Of a DNA stretch of 64,000 nt, positions 27,573 through 36,364 are shown piece by piece. The notes below the pieces were generated by a model. That model had not been told where the DNA came from and searched no databases. It saw only the letters and a program-made list of their open reading frames with translations. The stretch comes from Venatoribacter pacificus (GTDB lineage Bacteria; Pseudomonadota; Gammaproteobacteria; Pseudomonadales; Oceanobacteraceae). The DNA is taken from NCBI RefSeq assembly GCF_025318105.1, contig NZ_JAOANI010000012.1, forward strand, positions 310,001 to 374,000, in the 5' to 3' direction. Position 1 is the first letter of the stretch. Each line of letters begins with the position of its first letter. Made by a program: the position numbers and the translations under genes.

Positions 27573-29153
27573 TCAGGCTGATACCGGCTCTGATTTTTTC
27601 TCTTTACCGACACTTTTCTCCGCTTTATCGGCCACTTCGGTTTTCTGATCCGCAATGCTGATCCAGTCAAAATGCGGCGCGAACACTTTTTTCGTGCGTG
27701 CGCGGTATTCCAGTGTGGATGACGGCCAGATAGTAAAGTTTTTACCATTATCCTGCTGATACCAGCTTTTACAGCCAGACGTCCAGACGGTATTTTTCAT
27801 GCGCCCCTGAATTTCGGCATTGTATTTATTCTGCTCTTCAATTTTCACATTAAAGTAATCAACGCCTTTTTCCTGAACCTTACGAATACACTGAATAATG
27901 TAATTAACCTGCGCTTCAATCATAAAAATAATCGAGTTATGACCCAGTGCGGTGTTCGGCCCAACCAGCTGAAACAGATTAGGAAAACCGGATACAACCG
28001 TCCCCAAATAGCCTTCTGCACCATCGGCCCAGTCTTTCATAATGCTGTGGCCCGGCAGCCCATCCAGCGTAAAGTGTTTCATAAAACCACGTGGATCAAC
28101 AATAAACCCGGTGCCCAGAATAATGGCATCGCAGGGGCGTTCCACACCATTACGGTCAACAATGCTTTGCTCACGGATTTCCTGAATACCATCGGTAATC
28201 AAATTCACATTGCTGAGGTTAAAGGTTGGGTAGTATTTATTGGAAATTAAAATACGCTTACAGCCAATGGTGTAATCCGGCGTCAGTTTCTTCCACACAA
28301 CCGGGTCTTTGACTTTCATGCGGATAAACAGCTTCGCCAGACTCTGCAACGCGGTTGCTAGGCGTGGATGAAAAATCGGCCAGACCCGCATTTCATTGGT
28401 AATGTACAAGCGTGCACGGTGCAATTTTCGCAGTGATGGAAACGTGCGAAACAGCGCTTTACGGATTTCACCATAACGGCGTTCGTCACGCGGGATAACC
28501 CAGGCCGGAGAGCGCTGATAGACATCCAGCTGCTGCACCTGCGGCGCAATTTCCGGTAAATACTGCACCGCACTGCCACCGGTACCAATCGACGCGACGC
28601 GTTTGCCGTTGAGATCGTAGCCATGATCCCAGCGTGCAGAATGCATGACCTTACCTTTAAAACTGTCCAGACCGGGAATATCCGGAATCGCCGGGTGATG
28701 CAGCGGACCGGATGCCAGCACAAAATAACGCGCGCGGATTTCTGCACCGCCTTTGGTGCCAATGGTCCACAGCCCGGTTTTACTGTCAAACTGGCTGCGG
28801 TTTACTTCATGACCGAAACGGATGAACGGACGCATCTGATAATCATCGGTGGTTTTTAAAATGTAATCCTGAATTTCATGCCAGGATGCATAACGTTTGC
28901 TCCACTCCGGGTTACCGGCAAAGGAATACGAGTACAGATGCGACTGCACATCACAGGCACAACCCGGATAGGTATTGTCACGCCAGGTGCCGCCAACCTC
29001 ATCGGCTTTTTCCAGAATAATAAAATCGTTGATGCCCGCTTCTTTCAGCTGAATGCCCATACACAAACCGCCAAAACCGGCACCGACAATCACCACCTCG
29101 GTATGTGCGGGCAACGTCTGGCTATTCCCGGCTGTATTTTTTTGTTCCGTCAT
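27573..29153 (-). CDS. Flavin-containing Baeyer-Villiger-type monooxygenase
   Basis: 526 residues from the ATG at 29153, which has AAAGG nine bases upstream; a GTG at 29162 adds three residues. The FAD motif is VVIVGAGFGGLCMG, the NADPH motif GTGGSAVQYL, and the Baeyer-Villiger fingerprint FxGxxxHxxxW[DP] is met by FKGKVMHSARWD. Such enzymes turn ketones into esters or oxidise heteroatoms. The divergent AraC regulator is the likely control. With AlkK and the desaturase it fits use of aliphatic or alicyclic compounds. Confidence 0.87.
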   Translation of the reverse strand: MTEQKNTAGNSQTLPAHTEVVIVGAGFGGLCMGIQLKEAGINDFIILEKADEVGGTWRDNTYPGCACDVQSHLYSYSFAGNPEWSKRYASWHEIQDYILKTTDDYQMRPFIRFGHEVNRSQFDSKTGLWTIGTKGGAEIRARYFVLASGPLHHPAIPDIPGLDSFKGKVMHSARWDHGYDLNGKRVASIGTGGSAVQYLPEIAPQVQQLDVYQRSPAWVIPRDERRYGEIRKALFRTFPSLRKLHRARLYITNEMRVWPIFHPRLATALQSLAKLFIRMKVKDPVVWKKLTPDYTIGCKRILISNKYYPTFNLSNVNLITDGIQEIREQSIVDRNGVERPCDAIILGTGFIVDPRGFMKHFTLDGLPGHSIMKDWADGAEGYLGTVVSGFPNLFQLVGPNTALGHNSIIFMIEAQVNYIIQCIRKVQEKGVDYFNVKIEEQNKYNAEIQGRMKNTVWTSGCKSWYQQDNGKNFTIWPSSTLEYRARTKKVFAPHFDWISIADQKTEVADKAEKSVGKEKKSEPVSA

Positions 29154-29296
29154 CGTATTCACCTTTTTTGTTATTCGTTCAGGCCGCCGGGCAGGGTTTA
29201 TTCCGCAAAGCTGCTCCGGCCATGATCTGAATCTACGTTTCCGGCGGCTGCTCTGGCTATGCTGGAAAAAACAATAAATTGATAAAAACGGCCATC

Positions 29297-30316
29297 ATGA
29301 CTCTGCGCTCAATTCTTGCCCTGACATTTACCGTTGAACAGCTGCACCAGCATTATCAGCTGGACACCGAAGCCATACTCGCTCGCCATGGGCTGCAACA
29401 GGCCCATCTGGATGCCAACGCCACCATCAGTCAGGCCGATGAGCTGGCCATATTGGCGGAATTTGCGGATCAGATTCAGCACGATCCGTTAGCCGCTATA
29501 ACCATTGGCTCCACTTTTGGTCTGTCGAGTTATGGCGCGTTCGCCATGATGCTGATGAGCTGCAGTTCGGTGTATGAGGCTTTTGCGCTGGGGATTAAAT
29601 ATCAGCAACTGAGTTATCTGTTCAGCGAACTCGATTATCAGCTGAACGGAGACACCGTTTTGCTCAGGCTGAAACCCTATCGCCTGCCCGATCATTTGCT
29701 GCGCTTTATTGTTGATCGCGATGTAGCCGGAACCTGGCACTTCCTGAATATGATGCAAACCATGCTCGGCCAACAGCTGAAACCATTGGCTGTGTATATG
29801 CCTTATCCACAGCCTGAAGAAGCTCTGGCATACCGCGATAAATTTCAGTGTCCGGTTGAATTTGGCCGCGACGAAGCTGCTTTTGTGCTGCCCGCCGAGG
29901 TATTGCGCCTGCCGTTTCCCGGCGGCAACAGTACGGCGCTGGCGCTGTATCGCAGTCAGTGTGATGAGATATTAAAACGACGCAGCCAGGTAAGAACCGA
30001 AGCATTAAGTGAACGCTTGCAGCAGTATCTGTCGATGTTCAGCCAGCGCTTTCCGGCGATTAAAGAATGCGCCGCCACCTTTGCTTTAAGCGAACGCCAG
30101 TTTCGCCGTTTATTAAGCGATGAAGGTCAGAGTTTTCAACTGATTCTGGATCGCGTGCGCTCAGAGAAGGCTTGCCACCTACTGCTTAATTCGTCCACCA
30201 GTGTGGAACAGATCGGATTATTGCTTGGTTATTCAGAAGCCGCAGGTTTTATTCATGCTTTTAAAAAGTGGCAGGGAATGACACCGGCAAAATTCAGAAA
30301 AAGCAGCACACAATAG
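29297..30316 (+). CDS. AraC-family transcriptional regulator divergent from the monooxygenase
   Basis: 339 residues from the ATG at 29297; a TTG at 29279 would add six. The N-terminal ligand domain is of the PF12625 type (TFTVEQLHQHYQLDTEAILARHGL ... PYPQPEEALAYRDKFQCPVEF), and the C-terminal helix-turn-helix pair ends GYSEAAGFIHAFKKWQGMTPAKFR. The divergent arrangement with a 143-base gap points to the Baeyer-Villiger enzyme as the target. Confidence 0.85.
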   Translation: MTLRSILALTFTVEQLHQHYQLDTEAILARHGLQQAHLDANATISQADELAILAEFADQIQHDPLAAITIGSTFGLSSYGAFAMMLMSCSSVYEAFALGIKYQQLSYLFSELDYQLNGDTVLLRLKPYRLPDHLLRFIVDRDVAGTWHFLNMMQTMLGQQLKPLAVYMPYPQPEEALAYRDKFQCPVEFGRDEAAFVLPAEVLRLPFPGGNSTALALYRSQCDEILKRRSQVRTEALSERLQQYLSMFSQRFPAIKECAATFALSERQFRRLLSDEGQSFQLILDRVRSEKACHLLLNSSTSVEQIGLLLGYSEAAGFIHAFKKWQGMTPAKFRKSSTQ

Positions 30317-30380
30317 CTGCGGATAAATACAGATAGGAAAAACGCTAATATAAAAAGCAGAGAATTAAAGCAGGTGAACG

Positions 30381-31142
30381 TTATTCTTCCGGCCAGGTAC
30401 CGTCGTCATCCGCCATAAACTCTTCGCCATCGCCAATAAAATCATCGGCATCGTCGGCGCTGTCCACGCCACCGAATAAATCATGCAGCAGGCTTTTTTC
30501 ATCGCCACTGACCGACGTTTCAGCCATATCCGGATGTTCAAAGCAGACCTGATTACGCCCCTGACGTTTGGCCTGATAAAGATAATGATCAGCCCGGCCA
30601 ATCAAACTGCTGGCACTGTGCGGCTCCTGCGCACTGTGTAATGCCAGGCCGATGCTGGCGGTAATCTGTAATTCACCACCGTCTATCTGCACCCGGGTAG
30701 AGGCAATATTTTCCCGCAGCCGCTCAGCCACCTGCACGGCCAGCATCAGCTCGGTGGAAGGCAGAATAATGACGAATTCCTCACCACCATAACGGCACTG
30801 CACATCCAGTTTGCGGGTGCTTTCGCGGATCAGTCGTGCGGTTTGTTTCAGCACTTCGTCACCGGCGGGATGACCCCAGGTATCGTTGATGGATTTGAAA
30901 TGATCCAGATCGACCATCATCAGTGCGGTAGACATCAGGGTTCGCTGGGTTCGTTCCAGCTCCTGTTCCAACGCCTCGCGGAAATAACGCAGATTGTACA
31001 GGCCCGTCAGCGGATCGGTCGCCACCTGCTCGCGCAGCAACTGCACTTCATCAATAACGGGGCAGCTCAGCTCCCCGACCGGACATGCGGGGATTGTCTG
31101 GTTACTGCTTTTAGGTTGTCCGGATGACGCGACGTCGTTCAT
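30381..31142 (-). CDS. Soluble GGDEF diguanylate cyclase with acidic tail
   Basis: 253 residues from the ATG at 31142; a TTG at 31217 would add 25. There is no membrane segment. The GGDEF domain covers about residues 50-215 with the signature CRYGGEEFVIILP and an intact I-site, RKLD, five residues before it, so feedback inhibition is expected. The last 35 residues are strongly acidic (DSADDADDFIGDGEEFMADDDG). It is the third gene on the minus strand after a response regulator and a histidine kinase, 124 bases downstream, and could be the output of that pair. Confidence 0.85.
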   Translation of the reverse strand: MNDVASSGQPKSSNQTIPACPVGELSCPVIDEVQLLREQVATDPLTGLYNLRYFREALEQELERTQRTLMSTALMMVDLDHFKSINDTWGHPAGDEVLKQTARLIRESTRKLDVQCRYGGEEFVIILPSTELMLAVQVAERLRENIASTRVQIDGGELQITASIGLALHSAQEPHSASSLIGRADHYLYQAKRQGRNQVCFEHPDMAETSVSGDEKSLLHDLFGGVDSADDADDFIGDGEEFMADDDGTWPEE

Positions 31143-31266
31143 CTGTCCACTTAAGTGTGTTGTTGTGAACCGCTGCTGAGCGCGGTGACTCGGAGGCAAG
31201 AGCCAATTAACGCTCAAAGTTTAGCCGAAGATCAGCCGCTTGCCGGAGATTTCAGTGACAAATCTG

Positions 31267-32928
31267 TCAGAAATCATCCGGCGCACGTAAACCGGCGCCC
31301 AGCTCATCCACATCCGGTTCCAGCCCCGCAGCACCAACCCCGTCGAGCCTGCCGTTCAGGGTTGGTAAGCGCACACTGAACTGCACGCCACGAATATCCA
31401 GCGGCATAAAACTGAGCTGGTCGGCTTTGCGTCCGCCAAGGCTGATCAGCCATTGCGGCTGCGCCGGATTGTGTGGATCAAACCACTGACTTGTACTTTC
31501 TTCCATCGTCAGGCGGGCGACCTGTGGTTGGCTGGTGCTGCTTATTTCAATACTGTGCAGACGCTTGCCCGGGCTCAGCTGCCACTGCTTTGCGGCCTCT
31601 TCGTTGCTGTCAGCCAGGCGTACCAGCGGTTCACCCGCGCTATTCAACTCGACGTCCAGATTCAGGTTCTGCACCTCGCCACCAGCAAGTTCCAGTCGCA
31701 GGTGATAGCGTTCGTGGTGGTTGTGAATATTGTCGAAGCCGATATCACCATCAAAACCCTGCACAATTTGTTGGGCAAAATACAGCCCCAGCCCTTTGCC
31801 GTTGTGTTCACGCGCGCGACGGGTGGAAAAACCCAGTTGGAAAATCTGCTCGCGCGCTTCGTCACTGATATGCGGGCCACGGTTGTACACGCTCACACAT
31901 AAACATTGCTGCGCTTCCCACAAGCGAATAGCGATGGGGGCAAAACGACTTTTATACTGACGTTTAGTGGCAAAAAACTGGGCATTGCGCAGCAGGTTTT
32001 CCAGCAACAAAACAACATGGTTGGCATTGCCCAGCAAATCATCGCAGGCATGCAGTTCAATACGGTACAGACCCTCACTGTCAGTCAGCAATAACGGCAG
32101 CGGTTGTTTTGCCAGCGCCTGAGAATCGTATAAAAACGCCGGCTCCGGATTGCCCTGTGCATCACACAGGGTAACGCCCAGATGCAGCGTCAGCGTATCC
32201 ACTAACGCCCGCTGCGGATCGAACGTTGGCAGCATTGGCAATTCATCCAATGACGTGCCTTGTAACTCCGCCTGAAACAGTAATTCTTCACAGCGGCTGA
32301 CGTTGGCACCGATGTGCAGCGCCATATTGTCGGTGGTGGATAAATCGAGCAAATCCCACAAATAACGCATGCCCACCAGCGCCTGCTGATACAGCAGCGC
32401 ATTATTACCCTGCTCATCCGGCAGACTGTGGCTGGCGGCGTAGGTTAAAGCTGACTGTACCTTATCGAACGAAATAACACCGTTATGGCGAACCTCGGAC
32501 GCGATGCTTTTAAAGTGCAGGTATTTTTCGTCGTACTCCATATATTCCAGCAGTTTATCGCTGATAAAGAGTTTCAGTTTGTCGGTATGACTGGCCGAGG
32601 TCTGCGCCCGCTGCTGCAGCTGACGTTTGCTGTTCCATAATTGTTGCAGACTGGCTTTGACCTTTTGCTGCTGGCGGGAAAAGTGTTTGAAATCCAGCCA
32701 GGCAAGTATTAAAAAACCGCCAAATGCGGCGATAAAATACTGGGCATTGAAGACAACCGCCGGAATTTTCAGACTGTCCACCAGCCCCGGCGATAGCAAC
32801 AGCAAGGCGTAAAAAAGCAGTAATTTAGCGGCTAATAAGGTGCGCCACGGATAACGGATACGGAAGATAAATTTATCGCCGCGGTCTTCCTTCTGCAGAG
32901 TCTCTTCCGCTCTGTTGCTGTCTTTCAT
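31267..32928 (-). CDS. Atypical membrane histidine kinase with C-terminal extension
   Basis: 553 residues. Two membrane helices (about 28-52 and 60-78), a coiled coil (80-120), then a helical region with a possible phosphoacceptor His148 in SEVRHNGVISFDKV, which does not match the usual HisKA H-box. The ATPase domain is clear: N-box LLENLLRNAQFF (about 308-319), G1 NRGPHIS, G2 GKGLGLYFA (377-385). About 135 residues follow the ATPase domain, ending in a Leu/Gly/Asp-rich tail; no known domain is recognised there. GGAG precedes the start. The response-regulator gene is 48 bases upstream. Confidence 0.78.
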   Translation of the reverse strand: MKDSNRAEETLQKEDRGDKFIFRIRYPWRTLLAAKLLLFYALLLLSPGLVDSLKIPAVVFNAQYFIAAFGGFLILAWLDFKHFSRQQQKVKASLQQLWNSKRQLQQRAQTSASHTDKLKLFISDKLLEYMEYDEKYLHFKSIASEVRHNGVISFDKVQSALTYAASHSLPDEQGNNALLYQQALVGMRYLWDLLDLSTTDNMALHIGANVSRCEELLFQAELQGTSLDELPMLPTFDPQRALVDTLTLHLGVTLCDAQGNPEPAFLYDSQALAKQPLPLLLTDSEGLYRIELHACDDLLGNANHVVLLLENLLRNAQFFATKRQYKSRFAPIAIRLWEAQQCLCVSVYNRGPHISDEAREQIFQLGFSTRRAREHNGKGLGLYFAQQIVQGFDGDIGFDNIHNHHERYHLRLELAGGEVQNLNLDVELNSAGEPLVRLADSNEEAAKQWQLSPGKRLHSIEISSTSQPQVARLTMEESTSQWFDPHNPAQPQWLISLGGRKADQLSFMPLDIRGVQFSVRLPTLNGRLDGVGAAGLEPDVDELGAGLRAPDDF

Positions 32929-32976
32929 CGCTGCTCCGTTTATCAGTCTTTAGCGGCTGGCCTGAACCTGTTTATT

Positions 32977-33792
32977 TCAGACCGGCGCTTTCCATAAATA
33001 CGCACCTTCAGCACCAAAGGTTGCGATGCCCTGCCCGGATTTACACAGATTCATAAATTCGTCTTCGTTACCGTGGGCCAGTGCCAGCGATTTACGCAGT
33101 GTTTTAATATGCTGACGGTAATTGGCGTAGGAAAACTTTTCCAGATCGGCATCCAGCCATTCCGCCATTTGCAGCGTGGTGACCGGGCGTGGCGATGCTT
33201 CGACTAAAAAGCGCAGAATTTTGCGCGGCGTCGGTGCCAGAGGCCGGGTCTGATTGGCCGGATTCATTAATTTCTGACCTTTCCACCACACTTCCCAGCT
33301 GACCAGATCAATGCGTAATTCACCGCTGACTAACTGTGATTTTTTATTCGCCGCCGGGGTCAGACTCTGGCGCAGCAGGGCTTTCATGCGCCACAGCAAA
33401 ACACCGTCGATGTTGCGCTGATGCTTGGCGATAAAATCCTGGGTAACGCCCTGTTCAAAGGCTTTCTGTTCGATACCGGTGCCGGAATGTTCCGATAAAA
33501 ACACGATCGGCAACGCCGGCCATTTTTTTAACAATGCCCGCGACACACTGAAGCCACCGTCATCATTACCGTTCAGGCTGGCGTCGAGAATAGCGATATG
33601 TGGCGCATCGGCATCATCGGTCTGACTGATACGCGCCAGCGCGGCTTCCGAGAACTTAAACACCTCAAGCTTATTGTGTTCAGCGTCCGGCAGGTCGGCT
33701 TCCGCGCCCGGTGCAAAATCGGTGCGTTCCAGCAAAGCCCGGAACTTGTCGATCCAGTGGCTCTGATCTTCAACCCAGAAAATTTTGATCAT
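32977..33792 (-). CDS. Response regulator with enlarged receiver and winged-helix output
   Basis: 271 residues, start backed by GGGAGGG. Receiver residues are Glu8-Asp9 (WVEDQ), phosphoacceptor Asp70 (AILDASLNG), Ser100 (VFLSEHSG) and Lys123 (IAKHQ). The Asp is about 18 residues later than usual, owing to an insertion after the first helix (FAPGAEADLPDAEHN). The C-terminal part (LRIDLVSWEVWWKGQKL ... APTPRKILRFLVEAS ... NYRQHIKTLRKSLAL) is an OmpR-like winged helix. It is first in a minus-strand set with the kinase and the GGDEF gene, and divergent from the membrane/VWA pair. Confidence 0.8.
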   Translation of the reverse strand: MIKIFWVEDQSHWIDKFRALLERTDFAPGAEADLPDAEHNKLEVFKFSEAALARISQTDDADAPHIAILDASLNGNDDGGFSVSRALLKKWPALPIVFLSEHSGTGIEQKAFEQGVTQDFIAKHQRNIDGVLLWRMKALLRQSLTPAANKKSQLVSGELRIDLVSWEVWWKGQKLMNPANQTRPLAPTPRKILRFLVEASPRPVTTLQMAEWLDADLEKFSYANYRQHIKTLRKSLALAHGNEDEFMNLCKSGQGIATFGAEGAYLWKAPV

Positions 33793-33966
33793 TTTTCCCT
33801 CCCAGCTATGCCGAGCATATCACCAGCCGCCGTCCGTGAAGACGCCAGGACACAACCGACGCGACAGAAATCACATTCTTCTCACCGATTTTTCACCGGC
33901 ATCACGCAATCTGTATTCATCGGCTCTCCGCAGCCACTATTTTCTGAGCAACACGAGGACAGAATC

Positions 33967-35538
33967 ATGAATGACCTACTCACTCTCTGGTCCGCCAATA
34001 CCGCTGTATCCGCTGCGATCTGGCTGGTGCTGGCGATGACCCTGCTGTATTTCGGCCGCAATCCGGCACACCGCATTCTGCTGACCGGCGGTCACGGCCT
34101 GCGCCATGTACTGCGCATGGCCAGCCGCGCATTGAGCCAACTGGAACGCCACCTGACCAAGCGTAACCGCGAAGTGTTACTGGCCGCCGCGCGCAACGAT
34201 GCCGAACGCCGTATCGAACGCGAGTTTGCCCGTATCCAGACCCTGGTTGCACGCGATTTATCCGGCTACCCGGCACTGCACCGCCAGATCAGCACCGCCA
34301 TCGACAGTGTCGAGAACAGCTATCGGGAATCCGGCGACAGCGCGCCGCTGCCTCCGGCCTGGGGTGAAGTGGTGAATACCATTGCCGCACTGCCCAGCCA
34401 TGGCGATCCGGCGGTTGCGAAGATTCTGAGCAATATTAAAGACGCGGTGCACGACACCCATAAAGAAACCCTGAAAACCTGGCAGACCAGTGCCGACCAG
34501 CGCCATAAATTGCTGGCCAAAATGCAGCCCGAATGGCGCACGCTGAACGGCAAAATGGACGAAGTGGCACGCACTATCGATAATCTCGATAACCGCACCC
34601 ACCAGCTCGACAAGCAAATGCAGCAGTATGAAGAAGTGCGTCGTGGTGAAGATGCCGCCGTGCGCAGCCTGACATCCAGCTCGCTGACCCAGTTTTTTAT
34701 CGCCGGTCTGGTACTGGCCATCGCCCTGCTCGGCGGCCTGATCAACTTCCAGCTGATTGCCATGCCGATGTCAGAAATGGTGGGTGGCACCAGTTATATC
34801 GGCAGCGTGAAAACGTCGGACATTGCCGCGCTGGTGATTATTCTGATTGAAATTGCGATGGGTCTGTTTTTGCTGGAATCACTGCGCATTACCCGCCTGT
34901 TTCCGATCATCAGCAGCATGGATGATCAGATGCGCCGCCGCATGATGATTATCAGCCTCAGCATCCTGTGCATTCTGGCGGGTATCGAAGCCTCACTGGC
35001 CTATATGCGTGACCTGCTGGCACTGGATAAAGAAGCCCTGCAGCAATCACTGAGCATGGCAGCGAATGCCTCCGGCGTAGCGGCCAGCAATGCGGAATTC
35101 CGCTGGATTCCATCCATCGGGCAAATGGTGATGGGCTTTATCCTGCCGTTTGCGCTGGCCTTTATCGCCATCCCGCTGGAGTCCTTTATTCACTCGCTGC
35201 GCACCGTGCTGGGTCTGGCATTGGTCGCGGTGATCCGTCTGGTCGCCATTGCCGCCCGTCTGCTCGGCAATCTGGCCGGTCACAGCGCCACCCTGCTGAC
35301 CCACGCCTACGACCTGCTGATCATGCTGCCGTTAAGCATCGAGCGTCTGTTCAGCCGTAAGCGCGAAGCGGCAACTGCGGTGCAGTTTGCTGACAGCCAA
35401 ACCACCGACGAGCTGGCCGATGCCATCCCGGATGTGGCTGCCGAAGAAAAACGCAGCCGTAAAAGCCGCAGCAAAAACAACAGCAACAACAGCAACAACA
35501 GCAACAACAGCGGCGACGCGGCTGTAGCCGCCGCCTGA
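33967..35538 (+). CDS. Large coiled-coil membrane protein of unknown family
   Basis: 523 residues from the ATG at 33967 with GAGGA upstream; the longer frame from 33598 overlaps the opposite gene and is not used. An N-terminal helix (about 9-30), a long charged helical region (40-230, with AARNDAERRIEREFARIQ and MDEVARTIDNLDNRTHQLDKQMQQYEE), then membrane helices at about 238-262, 280-305, 318-340, 390-415 and possibly 420-460. The tail is basic, then four NNS repeats. This looks like a membrane assembly or stator-like protein, but no family is recognised. It is followed 18 bases later by a VWA-like lipoprotein. Confidence 0.75.
   Translation: MNDLLTLWSANTAVSAAIWLVLAMTLLYFGRNPAHRILLTGGHGLRHVLRMASRALSQLERHLTKRNREVLLAAARNDAERRIEREFARIQTLVARDLSGYPALHRQISTAIDSVENSYRESGDSAPLPPAWGEVVNTIAALPSHGDPAVAKILSNIKDAVHDTHKETLKTWQTSADQRHKLLAKMQPEWRTLNGKMDEVARTIDNLDNRTHQLDKQMQQYEEVRRGEDAAVRSLTSSSLTQFFIAGLVLAIALLGGLINFQLIAMPMSEMVGGTSYIGSVKTSDIAALVIILIEIAMGLFLLESLRITRLFPIISSMDDQMRRRMMIISLSILCILAGIEASLAYMRDLLALDKEALQQSLSMAANASGVAASNAEFRWIPSIGQMVMGFILPFALAFIAIPLESFIHSLRTVLGLALVAVIRLVAIAARLLGNLAGHSATLLTHAYDLLIMLPLSIERLFSRKREAATAVQFADSQTTDELADAIPDVAAEEKRSRKSRSKNNSNNSNNSNNSGDAAVAAA
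35476..35511 (+). repeat. Four tandem copies of a nine-base unit (Asn-Asn-Ser)
   Basis: AACAACAGC repeated four times in frame near the 3' end of the membrane protein gene, giving NNS x4 after a Lys/Arg/Ser-rich stretch. A 9-base unit keeps the frame if copy number changes. Confidence 0.9.
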
Positions 35539-35556
35539 ATCAGAGGAGTGACAATT

Positions 35557-36222
35557 ATGAATAGCTTCAAACGTCTGGTTGCCACCGCCGCCCTGCCCCT
35601 GAGCTTACTGCTCAGTGGCTGCGACGAACCAGCCCCACAGAATAAAGCGGTCTACCTGCTGATCGACACCTCGGGCACCTACACCCAGGAGCTGAACAAA
35701 GCACAGGCCATTCTCAACTATCTGCTGGCCAACCTCGACAGTGGCGACTCCATTGCCGTGGCCCGTATCGACAGTGGCAGTTTCAGCGAGAAAGACATCA
35801 TCGCCAAAACCACTTTCGATATGCGCCCCAGCACCGCCAATGATCAGAAACGCCAGTTCAAGCTGGCCATGGATGAGTTCGCCGCCAACCTGAAAAAGGG
35901 CAGCGCCAATACCGACATCACCGGCGGTGTGCTGCAGGCCACGCAATATCTGAACGAAACCGGTGCCGGTAATAAATACGTCTTTATTTTTTCCGATTTA
36001 GAAGAGGATTTACCCCATGATCACATTAGAAACTTTCCAATTAGTCTGGATAACATTCACGTGGTTGCTCTCAATGTCACTAAGCTACGCAGCGATAACA
36101 TTGACCCGCGGGACTACCTCAACCGACTCGCAAATTGGCAGCACCGGGTCATAGAAGGTGGCGGTGACTGGCGCGTGATTAACGATCTGGAGCGTATGGA
36201 TAAGCTGATTGTTGCCAATTAA
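35557..36222 (+). CDS. VWA-like lipoprotein
   Basis: 221 residues from the ATG at 35557 (GAGGAG upstream). Lipoprotein signal peptide with lipobox LLSGC. The mature part opens with AVYLLIDTSGTYTQELNKAQ, a MIDAS-like DxSxT at the end of the first strand of a von Willebrand A fold, then NTDITGGVLQA and KYVFIFSDLEED at the positions of the third and fourth VWA motifs. It should be an envelope-anchored, metal-dependent binding protein. Its partner is probably the membrane protein encoded just before it. A terminator follows. Confidence 0.78.
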   Translation: MNSFKRLVATAALPLSLLLSGCDEPAPQNKAVYLLIDTSGTYTQELNKAQAILNYLLANLDSGDSIAVARIDSGSFSEKDIIAKTTFDMRPSTANDQKRQFKLAMDEFAANLKKGSANTDITGGVLQATQYLNETGAGNKYVFIFSDLEEDLPHDHIRNFPISLDNIHVVALNVTKLRSDNIDPRDYLNRLANWQHRVIEGGGDWRVINDLERMDKLIVAN

Positions 36223-36266
36223 TAATCATGGTTAAGAACCTCATCTTCTCTCAATAAGTTCTCCCC

Positions 36267-36295
36267 TTGCCGGCCTTCAGTGCCGGCTTTTTTTA
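36267..36295 (+). terminator. Rho-independent terminator
   Basis: GCCGGC stem with a seven-base loop, then TTTTTTT. It ends the membrane-protein/VWA operon, about 45 bases past the stop. Confidence 0.85.
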
Positions 36296-36364
36296 TGCAG
36301 CTTATCTCTGCCTGCGGCGCCGCTGCTGTTATGATCGGCACACTGCCACGCAACGAAAAACGCC

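Noticed and set aside
33598..33966. N-terminal extension of the membrane protein frame
   Set aside because: It runs antisense through the response-regulator gene; the ATG at 33967 has a good ribosome site and begins with a membrane helix.
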